A stretch of DNA of 64,000 bases from Candidatus Methylacidiphilales bacterium (lineage in GTDB: Bacteria > Verrucomicrobiota > Verrucomicrobiia > Methylacidiphilales > JAAUTS01), in contig JAQTNW010000005.1 in the NCBI GenBank assembly GCA_028713655.1, positions 46,533 to 110,532 of the forward strand, in the 5' to 3' direction. Within the stretch, counting starts at the first letter, position 1. Every line of letters starts with the position of its first letter. Below are positions 42,824 to 50,799 of the stretch, one piece after another. A program made the translations under genes and the position numbers. The notes under the pieces are model-generated. The model searched no databases. It saw nothing but the letters and a program-made list of their open reading frames with translations, and was not told where the DNA came from.

Positions 42824-44077
42824 GTGAATTCCAATCATTCCTTAATAACAGATCATTCGACACGAATTGCAACCCGCATCAAGGTCGGAATCCCAAAGAA
42901 GAATCACTACATCTCCGCCGCCAGCCGCAACAAGCGGGCCGAGCAGGCGCTCCGCACGTCTGAACTTAGCTATCGCCGGCTGTTCGAAGCGGCGAGGGAC
43001 GGCATTCTCATTCTGGACTTTGGCACAGGGCGCATCAACAATGTGAATCCCTTTCTTTTTAAACTCCTGGGTTTCACCCGGAGTGAAATGGTCGGCAAAA
43101 CCGTCGGGGAACTCAGCCCCTTCAAGGACATTGAATCCAACCAAGCCATGTTGGAACGATTGCAACAGGACGGATATGTCCGCTATGAAGACCTGCCTCT
43201 CGAAACCAGGGACGGCCGCAAGATTGCCGTCGAGTTTGTCAGCAATGTATATCATACCGGTGGCAAAAAAGTGATTCAATGCAACATCCGCGACATCACC
43301 TGGCGAAAACATGCGGAACATGAAATACAGCGCCTGAATGAAACACTCGAACAGCGTATAGTCGAACGCACGGCACAATTGCAGGCAGTCAACGAGGAAC
43401 TGGAAACGTTCAGTTATTCCGTTTCGCACGATTTGCGCGCGCCACTGCGCCATATCGCGGGCTTTGTAAAACTGCTGCAACAAGATGCCGGGCCGTCACT
43501 TTCGGAAAAAAGTTCCATGCACCTGACGACCATTTCCCAATCGGCAAACAGGATGGGAAATTTGATTGATGACTTGTTGTCATTCTCGCGCGCCGGCCGT
43601 GCGGAATTGCAAATGACAGACGTCAATCTTGGCGAATTGGTCCGGGAGATCCTGAATGATTTTCAGGCGGAATCAAATGAGCGGAATATTGTGTGGAAAA
43701 TTGATCTGCTGCCACGCGTGCGGGCTGACCGCGCCATGATGCGCATGGCGCTGGTCAATCTTATTTCCAATGCAGTAAAGTTCACCGGGGCCCGCATCGA
43801 ACCCAAAATCGAAATCGGCTCACGCAATGAAAGTGGCGAAACGGTAATCTACATCCGTGATAATGGCGCCGGCTTTGATCCGAAATATACGGGGAAGCTT
43901 TTCGGAGTTTTTCAACGCCTGCACAACCAGAGCGAGTTCGAGGGTACGGGCATCGGTCTGGCAAACGTCCAGCGCATCATTCATCGTCATGGCGGCAGGG
44001 CATGGGCGGAAGGCGCGCTGGAAAGTGGTGCGACATTCTACTTTTCCATCCCGAAACAGGAATTACGGCATAAATGA
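42824..44077 (+). CDS. PAS-HisKA sensor histidine kinase (phytochrome-type transmitter)
   Basis: A 417-residue soluble kinase: a PAS domain (YRRLFEAARDGILILDFGTG to CNIRDITWRKHAEHE), a coiled-coil linker (IQRLNETLEQRIVERTAQLQ), HisKA with YSVSHDLRAPLRHI (phospho-His about 202) and HATPase_c (ALVNLISNAVKFTG; VYIRDNGAGFDPKY-like; GTGIGLANVQRIIHRHGG). There is no receiver domain and no regulator gene beside it, so its partner is elsewhere. The GTG start is 7 bases after the -10, implying a leaderless mRNA. Confidence 0.88.
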   Translation: MNSNHSLITDHSTRIATRIKVGIPKKNHYISAASRNKRAEQALRTSELSYRRLFEAARDGILILDFGTGRINNVNPFLFKLLGFTRSEMVGKTVGELSPFKDIESNQAMLERLQQDGYVRYEDLPLETRDGRKIAVEFVSNVYHTGGKKVIQCNIRDITWRKHAEHEIQRLNETLEQRIVERTAQLQAVNEELETFSYSVSHDLRAPLRHIAGFVKLLQQDAGPSLSEKSSMHLTTISQSANRMGNLIDDLLSFSRAGRAELQMTDVNLGELVREILNDFQAESNERNIVWKIDLLPRVRADRAMMRMALVNLISNAVKFTGARIEPKIEIGSRNESGETVIYIRDNGAGFDPKYTGKLFGVFQRLHNQSEFEGTGIGLANVQRIIHRHGGRAWAEGALESGATFYFSIPKQELRHK

Positions 44078-44303
44078 ATTTCCCGCCGCATATCCCGCAC
44101 TTGGAGGATGATCCGAGGCCGGACGCTTAAAATGGCCCAGCTACGTCACAAGAAACGATCCTTTTTATTTGGCGTTGATTCATACTGAGAAAGCTGGGAA
44201 AGATTGAATCCGGACGTGAGGACGTTGTCCTTGAAATTAAAAACCCTGATCGAGGCCTGTTTGGGCTCGGATCAGAAAACCAACCCATGTCGGAGCAGAT
44301 TCG

Positions 44304-45404
44304 ATGACAGGCTTTCGATTAAAGCGTTTGGGGCAGATAATGGAACCAGAGCCAGGCAATCCCCTGGAGGTTGAGGGTGTCCTGAATCCTGCAGCTGTTC
44401 GCGGCCCTGACGGGCATCTTTATCTGTTTCCACGGCTGGTCGCAAAGGGCAATTATTCCCGCATCGGCATTGCGCGGGTCCGGTTTAACGAGGCAGGAAA
44501 CCCGTCTGGTGTCGAGCGGCTCGGCATTGCGCTCGAGCCCGAAACAGACTACGAGCGGCGCTCCGAAAGCTGCGGCGGTTGTGAAGATCCGCGGATCACT
44601 TTTGTTGAACCGCTTGGACATTATGTCATGACGTACACCGCGCTTTCGCCCAAAGGCCCACGGATTGCGCTGGCCGTATCCGAGAATTTGTTTCATTGGA
44701 AGCGCTTGGGACTGGCCACCTTCCTGCCGTACGAGGGCATTGAGTTCGACGGAGTGGACAACAAGGATGCCAGCGTCTTTCCGGTCGCCATTCCTGATCC
44801 ATCCGGACATCCAGCGCTGGCGCTTCTGCACCGGCCGCTTTTCCCCGGCACCCGTCCGGAGGAAAAGGCATGCAACGCGACATCGTGCACACTGGATATC
44901 CACCGGGAAAGCATTTGGATTTCCTATCGTGACATGGCCATCGATGGCCGTGAGCCCCATCACCTGTGCCACTTCACCTCCCATCACCGCCTGGCAACTC
45001 CTGTCTCGCCATGGGAACAGCTTAAAATTGGCGGCGGCACCCCTCCCATCCTGACACGGCACGGATGGCTGATCCTCTACCACGGCGTGAGTGAAGTGGA
45101 AAAGTTGGCTAACAACGAACATCAGTTGTGTTATTCAGCGGGACTGATGGTACTCTCGAAGGAGCATCCGCGTTTGATCCTGTATCGTTCGCCTGAACCG
45201 GTGCTGACGCCGGAGCTGCCGCAGGAACGCCGGGGCACCATCCCCAACATCGTATTCCCGACTGGCATTGACTGCCGCAATGATCCCGGCTCACCGGACC
45301 GTTTCGACATTTATTACGGGATGGCTGACAATCGGATTGGCGTGGCACGGTTGGACATACCAGAACATCTGCCAACAGCGACAACCCCTGCTCCGGATAA
45401 ATAG
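44304..45404 (+). CDS. GH130-family glycoside phosphorylase or hydrolase
   Basis: A 366-residue five-bladed propeller enzyme acting on beta-mannosides. Signatures are VEGVLNPAAVRGPDGHLYLF, RSESCGGCEDPRITFVEPLG (the GH130 EDPR motif), MTYTALSPKGPRIALAVS, and GGTPPILTRHGWLILYHGV. No signal peptide is seen, so it is cytoplasmic and more likely a mannoside phosphorylase. GGAG nine bases before ATG 44304 supports the start. The 226 bp upstream show no further gene. Confidence 0.85.
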   Translation: MTGFRLKRLGQIMEPEPGNPLEVEGVLNPAAVRGPDGHLYLFPRLVAKGNYSRIGIARVRFNEAGNPSGVERLGIALEPETDYERRSESCGGCEDPRITFVEPLGHYVMTYTALSPKGPRIALAVSENLFHWKRLGLATFLPYEGIEFDGVDNKDASVFPVAIPDPSGHPALALLHRPLFPGTRPEEKACNATSCTLDIHRESIWISYRDMAIDGREPHHLCHFTSHHRLATPVSPWEQLKIGGGTPPILTRHGWLILYHGVSEVEKLANNEHQLCYSAGLMVLSKEHPRLILYRSPEPVLTPELPQERRGTIPNIVFPTGIDCRNDPGSPDRFDIYYGMADNRIGVARLDIPEHLPTATTPAPDK

Positions 45405-45487
45405 GGGTCCTTCCATTCGTGGCGCTTTGCAAGGTCCAATTACCGGGCTAAACCGCACACGTTCCGCGAAGGCGGCTGGCACGGCAT

Positions 45488-45531
45488 GGGGTACACACCC
45501 CATAGCTTCCATACGCATTTTTGGATAATTC
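45488..45531 (+). promoter_or_regulatory. Palindromic promoter of the large YXWGXW gene group
   Basis: GGGGTACACACCCC (45488-45501), ATAG, 20 bases, TAATTC (45526-45531). The first ATG downstream (45544) belongs to a 19-codon leader frame. Confidence 0.75.
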
Positions 45532-45543
45532 TCAATCTACGCC

Positions 45544-45603
45544 ATGAATTTCAAACAGAACAGTAACGTCAATCGATTCCCAGAAATCAGCACCCTATTA
45601 TGA
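45544..45603 (+). CDS. Possible 19-residue leader peptide
   Basis: ATG 45544 opens MNFKQNSNVNRFPEISTLL and stops at TGA 45601-45603, overlapping the ATG of the next gene (45600) as ATGA. With the -10 at 45526 it is the first frame of the transcript. It may couple translation into the main gene, which has no clear ribosome-binding site. It has no recognisable family. Confidence 0.35.
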   Translation: MNFKQNSNVNRFPEISTLL

Positions 45604-47531
45604 AAACACCCGAAATTTCTTTAAACGGAAACAGACGCATACCCATACATAACGTTTCGAAATCTGGTCTGCCTCTGTTGCTGGCTATTCTCATCGGCAT
45701 TAGTTTGAATCCAGTCCTTTGCCGGGCGCAACAGTCCGACAGCGAGGCGCAAGGTGCACAGGTGCTTACCCGCGGGCCGGTGCACGAAGCGTTTGCAGGG
45801 ATGGTCACTTTCAACCCGGAACCGGGTATCGTAGTGGCAAAAGCCCCGCCGGACCCCATCGAGGAAATACCCCCGGAAGAGAGGCCAGAGGGCGACAACG
45901 TCACCTGGATTCCTGGTTACTGGTCTTGGGATGAGGAGCGGAGCGATTATCTTTGGGTGAGCGGTGTCTGGCGCGCTCTGCCCCCCGGTCGCGCCTGGAT
46001 CGCAGGCTATTGGGGAAAAACCGCTGAAGGCTATCAATGGATTTCGGGATATTGGGCTGACGCTGCAGCGCAGGACACCACCTATCTTCCCGAGCCTCCG
46101 GCGACAGTGGAAGCAGGCCCCAATGTCGCAGCGCCATCAGACGACTACGGTTGGACGCCGGGTTGCTGGGTCTGGTATCAGGAGCGTTATGCCTGGCGCC
46201 CGGGTTACTGGGTGCAAGGCCGCGCGGATTGGGATTGGACTCCCGCCCATTATGTCTGGACTCCCCGTGGATACATTTTTGTCGGGGGCTTCTGGGATTA
46301 CCCGGTCGAACGGCGCGGTGTTCTTTTTGCGCCGGTCTATTTTGAATCAGGAATATATTCACGGCATGGCTACTCCTACTCGCCCAGCATCGTGATTGAT
46401 CTTGGAGTATTCAGAGATCATCTCTTCCTGCGGCCACGCTACAGTCACTACTACTTTGGCGATTACTATGCCGTGAGCTACCAGCAAGGCGGCTTCTTTG
46501 CATCGTTTTCGTTTGGATCCAGCCGGGATGGCTACGACCCGATTTTTTCTCATCAACGCTGGGAACATCGCCAGGACAGGGAGTGGGAGCATCGCATTGA
46601 AGCATCCTACCAGAACCGCCGTGACAACGAAGCCGCGCGCCCGCCACGCACATGGGCGGCAGCGAGGGTCGCACAGAACCATGTGACTGTTGCCATGCCT
46701 CTTGGCCAACTGGCCCAAAGAAAAGACAATCCTGTACGATTCCAGCCCGTGGCCAGGGAAGAAAGACAGAAGCTTGCACAACGCGGCCAGGAAGTTCAAC
46801 AATCACGCGATCAGCGACGGACACTGGAGGCCAAGACCGTGGACACGGCCGCCCGAACCACGGGCGGGGTAGCCACGCCGGTAAAAGTTCAGCTTCCGAG
46901 ATCCCCAATTGTGGCAAAGACTACCAATCAAATGGGAAGCAACAAAACCCCGCCAGAAGCGCTGCAGGCGCCCAAACCGGATCTTAAGTTACAGCCCAAA
47001 TCCGACACGTCAGGCCGTCAGCCAAACACGGACAAGGGCAATCTCCAACCCAAACCGCTGAAGTCCGAGTACCAGAAGAAGCCCACACAAGGACAAAACC
47101 ATGCGGCACCGGGCGAAACCCAGATTCAACCCGAACCGGAACAACGCACGAATGCGGCGGCGGCGAAAGCCCAGTCGGATTCCCAACAGAACGCCCGGGT
47201 GAATGAACAAAAGGCGCAACAAGACTCACAACAACACACGAATGCGGCGGCGGCGAAAGCCCAGGCGGATTCCCAACAGAACGCCCGCGTGAATGAACAA
47301 AAGGCACAGCAGGATTCGCAACAACGTGCAACTACGGCCGCAGTGAAAGCCCCAACATCGCAACAGCAACAGGCGCCAGAACGGCCGGCCAAACAAAAGC
47401 CCATTCCAACCGAGACAAGCACCACCCAACCCGCCGCGAGTGACAATACGCAGCAAGATAATGGAACAACATCACAGCCGGATAATCAGCCTGAGCAACG
47501 CAAGCATTCCCATGATGATCGAAGGAACTAA
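45600..47531 (+). CDS. Large secreted YXWGXW-repeat protein with Q-rich repeat tail
   Basis: The 643 residues begin with a signal peptide (LPLLLAILIGISLNPVLCRA-Q). At least five aromatic repeats follow (VTWIPGYWSWDEERSDYLWV; RAWIAGYWGKTAEGYQWISG; YGWTPGCWVWYQERYAWRPG; YWVQGRADWDWTPAHYVWTP). Next is a Tyr-rich region (SHYYFGDYYAVSYQQGGFFA), and the C-terminal 250 residues are Gln/Pro/Ala-rich low complexity. It should be exported and is probably surface-associated; its function is unknown. It is likely the first structural gene of a run of same-strand genes to 50366. Confidence 0.8.
   Translation: MKTPEISLNGNRRIPIHNVSKSGLPLLLAILIGISLNPVLCRAQQSDSEAQGAQVLTRGPVHEAFAGMVTFNPEPGIVVAKAPPDPIEEIPPEERPEGDNVTWIPGYWSWDEERSDYLWVSGVWRALPPGRAWIAGYWGKTAEGYQWISGYWADAAAQDTTYLPEPPATVEAGPNVAAPSDDYGWTPGCWVWYQERYAWRPGYWVQGRADWDWTPAHYVWTPRGYIFVGGFWDYPVERRGVLFAPVYFESGIYSRHGYSYSPSIVIDLGVFRDHLFLRPRYSHYYFGDYYAVSYQQGGFFASFSFGSSRDGYDPIFSHQRWEHRQDREWEHRIEASYQNRRDNEAARPPRTWAAARVAQNHVTVAMPLGQLAQRKDNPVRFQPVAREERQKLAQRGQEVQQSRDQRRTLEAKTVDTAARTTGGVATPVKVQLPRSPIVAKTTNQMGSNKTPPEALQAPKPDLKLQPKSDTSGRQPNTDKGNLQPKPLKSEYQKKPTQGQNHAAPGETQIQPEPEQRTNAAAAKAQSDSQQNARVNEQKAQQDSQQHTNAAAAKAQADSQQNARVNEQKAQQDSQQRATTAAVKAPTSQQQQAPERPAKQKPIPTETSTTQPAASDNTQQDNGTTSQPDNQPEQRKHSHDDRRN
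47141..47320 (+). repeat. In-frame 90-bp tandem repeat
   Basis: Two near-identical 90-bp units (47141-47230, 47231-47320) encode TNAAAAKAQ(S/A)DSQQNA followed by RVNEQKAQQDSQQ. A partial third unit (RATTAAVKAPTSQQ) follows. Copy-number change would keep the frame. Confidence 0.8.
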
Positions 47532-47535
47532 CTTG

Positions 47536-47814
47536 ATGGACACATCTGATTTATTTTCAAACTGCGGAAAGACCTCCGCACTTGATCTTTCCAAGTGTGC
47601 CTTGTCCCTGTTGCTGATTGTTCTCATCGGCATCTGCTGGAACCTGGCCATTTGCCGGGAGCAGCACCGTGTCCCGCAAAAATCATCCGCAGGTGAAAAA
47701 AACGCGGCGGAATCCGTTCAAAAAATGAGTGGTACTGGAAACTGGCGGGATTTATCAATGTCGGAAAATCCGTCCGGGCCGCCGAGGCATCCTCGTGAGG
47801 CTGTACACCCTTGA
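47536..47814 (+). CDS. Small single-helix membrane hypothetical protein
   Basis: ATG 47536 gives 92 residues: MDTSDLFSNCGKTSALDLSK, a helix (CALSLLLIVLIGICWNLAIC), and a polar tail. The N-terminal hydrophobic block resembles the signal region of the preceding protein (LPLLLAILIGISLNPVLC), suggesting shared origin. Frame-open sequence to 47440 overlaps the upstream gene and is ignored. Confidence 0.5.
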   Translation: MDTSDLFSNCGKTSALDLSKCALSLLLIVLIGICWNLAICREQHRVPQKSSAGEKNAAESVQKMSGTGNWRDLSMSENPSGPPRHPREAVHP

Positions 47815-47870
47815 AACAATTTTCAAAAATGCAGCGTTTACAAAACACACAATCGAAAGAAAACAACAGT

Positions 47871-48176
47871 ATGAGCAAACAAGTTAAAGCAATCAGGAAT
47901 GACATCAGCACGTTTAGCGAAGATGTGCGCGCGTTGATCGCCGCCACTGCAGACGTAGCCGGTGAAAAAGTCGCAGAAGTCCGCAGGCGGCTGACAGCCA
48001 CATTGGAAAATGCCAGGGAAATCGCAGGCTCTGCCCGCGAGAAGGCTGTAGAGGGCGCGAAAGCGGCCGATGTGGTTGTGCGCGAGCACCCTTACCATGC
48101 CATTGGAATCGGTTTCGGAATCGGCGCGCTCATCGGCTGCCTGATTGCGTGCCGTTGCACTTCAAACAACAACTAA
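47871..48176 (+). CDS. DUF883 (ElaB/YqjD-type) membrane-anchored protein
   Basis: ATG 47871 gives 101 residues. The N-terminal part is amphipathic helix (VKAIRNDISTFSEDVRALIA; EVRRRLTATLENAREIAGSA). It is followed by DVVVREHPYHAIGIGFGIGA and a C-terminal helix (LIGCLIACR), the DUF883 signature. ElaB/YqjD proteins are C-tail-anchored inner-membrane proteins linked to stationary phase and ribosome binding. A TTG at 47811 would overlap the upstream gene and is rejected. Confidence 0.8.
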   Translation: MSKQVKAIRNDISTFSEDVRALIAATADVAGEKVAEVRRRLTATLENAREIAGSAREKAVEGAKAADVVVREHPYHAIGIGFGIGALIGCLIACRCTSNNN

Positions 48177-48195
48177 TCTCATTGAAAGGAACATT

Positions 48196-48351
48196 ATGTT
48201 GGGAACAATTCTATTAATCGTACTCATCCTCATGCTTTTCGGAGCACTCCCCACCTGGCCGCACAGCCGAAACTGGGGTTATTATCCAAGCGGAGGACTC
48301 GGGTTTCTTTTAATCATTCTCGTTGTCCTGCTTCTGCTGGGCAGACTTTGA
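48196..48351 (+). CDS. DUF3309 small membrane protein
   Basis: A 51-residue protein: MLGTILLIVLILMLFGALPT, WPHSRNWGYYPSGGLGFLLI, then a second helix. The PTWPHSRNWGYYPSGGLG core is diagnostic for DUF3309. AAAGGA precedes the start. The role is unknown; the family is frequent in stress-induced gene sets. Confidence 0.85.
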   Translation: MLGTILLIVLILMLFGALPTWPHSRNWGYYPSGGLGFLLIILVVLLLLGRL

Positions 48352-48414
48352 ATATGGACGGATTTTTAAAACGCTATAAAGCCGGTCGTTGAATGGATCG
48401 GCAGCAAGGCATTT

Positions 48415-48600
48415 ATGACAGCCATACAGAAACAACAATGTGCGCGCCGACGGGAGCTTATGGATCTTATCATGTTTGGCAAAGTGCTGGCGACCTGGGT
48501 CGTGTTTGTGGCTTTTGTATGGATTTTGCTTTACGCATGCCTGGTCGGGAAAGAGTTCCCGGACATGGTATGGATTGTGGTGAGCAACTGGAAACCATAA
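48415..48600 (+). CDS. Small membrane hypothetical protein
   Basis: 61 residues with one helix (VLATWVVFVAFVWILLYACL) between a basic N-terminus (AIQKQQCARRRELMDLIMFG) and a short tail ending VSNWKP. ATG 48415 has AAGG six bases upstream; ATG 48460 is an alternative. No family recognised. Confidence 0.45.
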   Translation: MTAIQKQQCARRRELMDLIMFGKVLATWVVFVAFVWILLYACLVGKEFPDMVWIVVSNWKP

Positions 48601-48610
48601 CACTTCCTGC

Positions 48611-49033
48611 ATGAAGTCTGGTTATTGGATTATGAAATTAAATTCATCGGATAAAAACTTTTTAAACATTCATTTCGCAGGCATCAGCACTGTAACCCGG
48701 AGGATGGTGCGCGAGCGCGCATGGGAGCTGGCTGTCATCAATGGCTTTCAGGCGCATGAGGCATCAAAATCCCATTGGGAACAGGCCAAACAGGAATTGA
48801 CGAGTGAACCCGGCACAAATGCAAAAGTGACAAGTCTTGCATCGACACCCGAATCCGGACATCAGTACCCGCCGCCCGGCTCGACAGGAGACAAAATACC
48901 AGCTATTTTCAGAGATGAAGGCAACAGCGAAGCGCGGAGCGGGAGTGCAAGACCCCTCGATGAAGGAGACACGGAAGGTGGACAGGATGAAACGTCCCAG
49001 ACTGACAGTATCCAACGGCACCTTGACGAATGA
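48611..49033 (+). CDS. DUF2934-like protein
   Basis: The segment TRRMVRERAWELAVINGFQA followed by SKSHWEQAKQELTSE matches the short DUF2934 helix-turn (RxxAxELxxxxG...WxxAExEL). The rest of the 140 residues is polar and probably disordered (PPPGSTGDKIPAIFRDEGNS; DEGDTEGGQDETSQTDSIQR). The start may be ATG 48632. DUF2934 proteins often lie beside small heat-shock or chaperone genes, as here. Confidence 0.6.
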   Translation: MKSGYWIMKLNSSDKNFLNIHFAGISTVTRRMVRERAWELAVINGFQAHEASKSHWEQAKQELTSEPGTNAKVTSLASTPESGHQYPPPGSTGDKIPAIFRDEGNSEARSGSARPLDEGDTEGGQDETSQTDSIQRHLDE

Positions 49034-49059
49034 GATGAACAATTCCCCAGGGACCCGCA

Positions 49060-50031
49060 ATGCCGGTTGAATTCAAGGATTATTACAACATCCTCGGCGT
49101 GAAGCGGGATGCAAGTGACGTAGAAATCAAAAAGTCCTTCCGCAGGCTTGCCCGTAAATATCACCCTGACGTCGCCAAGGACAAAACAACGGCCGAGGAA
49201 AAGTTCAAGGAAATCAACGAAGCAAACGAAGTCCTCGGCGATCCGGAAAAACGGCAAAAGTATGATGATCTTGGGGCAAACTGGAACCACCCGGAACGCC
49301 AAACGGCGCCGCACGGGCGCGGATCTGGCAGTGCTTACGGAAAGGGTTCTGAATTCCACTTTGAGGGCACGGGCTTCAGTGATTTTTTTGAGCAGTTCTT
49401 TGGCAGTCACAATAACCCATTTACACATTCTGGCGGCCCGGCGCGTAATGGCTCCAGGGATGCAAAATTTGCCCGACGCGGCCAGGACGTCGAGGGTGAC
49501 ATCCTTGTAACGCTTGACGAAGTCCTGCACGGTTCGACGCGTACAATCCGGCTGCAACGCACCGATCCGCGAACCGGCCAGTCGGCAATGCAGGATTTAC
49601 TGGTGAAAATTCCTTCAGGAGTACGTGAAGCGCAACTGATCCGTCTCATGGGCAAAGGAGAAGAAGGGCGGGGTGGCGGTGATTCGGGCAACCTTTACTT
49701 GCGGGTGAAGTTTGCCAAACACCCTGAGTTTCGTGAGAAGGGCGCCAACTTGTATTACGATTTGGAACTGGCCCCATGGGAAGCTGTCCTGGGTGGCGCC
49801 GTTCAGATCCCAACTCTTGACGGAACTGTGTCCATCAAAATCCCGCCTGGCACGGCATCCGGACGGAAATTTCGTTTGCGCGGGAAGGGATTGCCGGTGG
49901 GCAACGGATCACAGGGCGATCTGTATGCCATTGTGTCCATCCAAGTCCCGTCAGATCTGACGGTGGAACAAAAAATCCTGTGGGAACAGTTGGCGGCAAA
50001 ATCAACGTTTAACCTCAGGAACAACTCATGA
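49060..50031 (+). CDS. cbpA: CbpA-type DnaJ-like co-chaperone
   Basis: A 323-residue Hsp40 that stimulates DnaK and binds curved DNA in its best-known relative. It has a J domain (YYNILGVKRDASDVEIKKSF, RKYHPDVAKDK with HPD), a Gly/Phe linker, no zinc-finger repeats, and a C-terminal substrate-binding DnaJ domain (GDILVTLDEVLHGSTRTIRL-like; YYDLELAPWEAVLGGAVQIP; GTASGRKFRLRGKGLP). It overlaps cbpM by ATGA. Confidence 0.92.
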   Translation: MPVEFKDYYNILGVKRDASDVEIKKSFRRLARKYHPDVAKDKTTAEEKFKEINEANEVLGDPEKRQKYDDLGANWNHPERQTAPHGRGSGSAYGKGSEFHFEGTGFSDFFEQFFGSHNNPFTHSGGPARNGSRDAKFARRGQDVEGDILVTLDEVLHGSTRTIRLQRTDPRTGQSAMQDLLVKIPSGVREAQLIRLMGKGEEGRGGGDSGNLYLRVKFAKHPEFREKGANLYYDLELAPWEAVLGGAVQIPTLDGTVSIKIPPGTASGRKFRLRGKGLPVGNGSQGDLYAIVSIQVPSDLTVEQKILWEQLAAKSTFNLRNNS

Positions 50032-50366
50032 GCAGACAATATGATCCTGACATCCCCTCGCCCCAAGCGCTGGATTTGCTTCAACCGAAACCAAATGTGT
50101 TCTATAGTCTTGATGCGGCCGCCCATCTTGCAGGTGTCCCCCGCCATTCCATTCTGGTCTATTGCCGGGCCGGTCTTGTGCGGCCCGTCTTCCAGCCACC
50201 GTATGGGGTGATGGAATTTACGGAGGAGGCGATTTACACCATGCGAAAAATCGAGCACTTGCAAACTGTGCACGGCCTCGATTTGCGCTGGATCAAAACC
50301 ATGCTCGATCTGCTCAATGAGGTTGAGCGACTGCGAGCCGAGGTTCGTTTTTTGCGTAACCAGTAG
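50028..50366 (+). CDS. cbpM: CbpM-like chaperone modulator (MerR-type)
   Basis: The 112 residues hold a MerR-like winged helix (YSLDAAAHLAGVPRHSILVY; GLVRPVFQPPYGVMEFTEEA) and a C-terminal coiled coil (IKTMLDLLNEVERLRAEVRF). CbpM binds the CbpA J domain and inhibits it. The 4-bp overlap with cbpA fits that pairing. Confidence 0.85.
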   Translation: MSRQYDPDIPSPQALDLLQPKPNVFYSLDAAAHLAGVPRHSILVYCRAGLVRPVFQPPYGVMEFTEEAIYTMRKIEHLQTVHGLDLRWIKTMLDLLNEVERLRAEVRFLRNQ

Positions 50367-50407
50367 AAGATGGCATGTGTTGCAGTGCCAAGCAGGCGAA
50401 CCCCTGG

Positions 50408-50451
50408 TAGGGTTATACCCCATAGCTCCCCATGGTTTCCCGATGTATTTT
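50408..50451 (+). promoter_or_regulatory. ACCCCATAG promoter of the gene at 50499
   Basis: TAGGGTTATACCCC (50408-50421; left half shifted one base), ATAG, exactly 20 bases, TATTTT (50446-50451). ATG 50499 follows about 40 bases after the predicted start site, with AAAGG upstream. Confidence 0.75.
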
Positions 50452-50498
50452 GTCCATGTAAAGAAAGATAATTGGCTCTATCAAATGAAAGGTAAAAT

Positions 50499-50690
50499 AT
50501 GGTATCTCTGGTAATAACTCTAATCGTAATCGGCGTACTGCTCTGGCTGGTCAACACCTACATTCCCATGGACGGAAAGATCAAGCAGATCCTCAACGCA
50601 GTTGTTGTCATTTGCGTGGTTGTATGGCTCTTATCAGCCTTCGGCGTTCTCGGCCACACAAGCAGCATTCAAGTTCCACAAGTCAAATAG
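50499..50690 (+). CDS. Thivi_2564-type small membrane protein
   Basis: 63 residues with two helices (SLVITLIVIGVLLWLVNTYI; ILNAVVVICVVVWLLSAFGV) joined by PMDGKIKQ, the conserved turn of this family. The tail is GHTSSIQVPQVK. Function unknown; it sits between two copies of the island promoter. Confidence 0.8.
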   Translation: MVSLVITLIVIGVLLWLVNTYIPMDGKIKQILNAVVVICVVVWLLSAFGVLGHTSSIQVPQVK

Positions 50691-50747
50691 AAAATCTCTA
50701 TTGGATTGATCTCAATCGCCCCGGCTCGGCAAGCTCGGCGCCCGGAT

Positions 50748-50791
50748 GGGGTCAACACCCCATAGACACTCCACCGTCCCTGACTTACATT
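50748..50791 (+). promoter_or_regulatory. Palindromic promoter of the SYLF gene
   Basis: GGGGTCAACACCCC (50748-50761), ATAG, exactly 20 bases, TACATT (50786-50791). ATG 50800 begins 8 bases after the hexamer, so the transcript is effectively leaderless. This also shows that the open frame upstream to 50746 is not the start. Confidence 0.8.
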
Positions 50792-50799
50792 CATATCCT

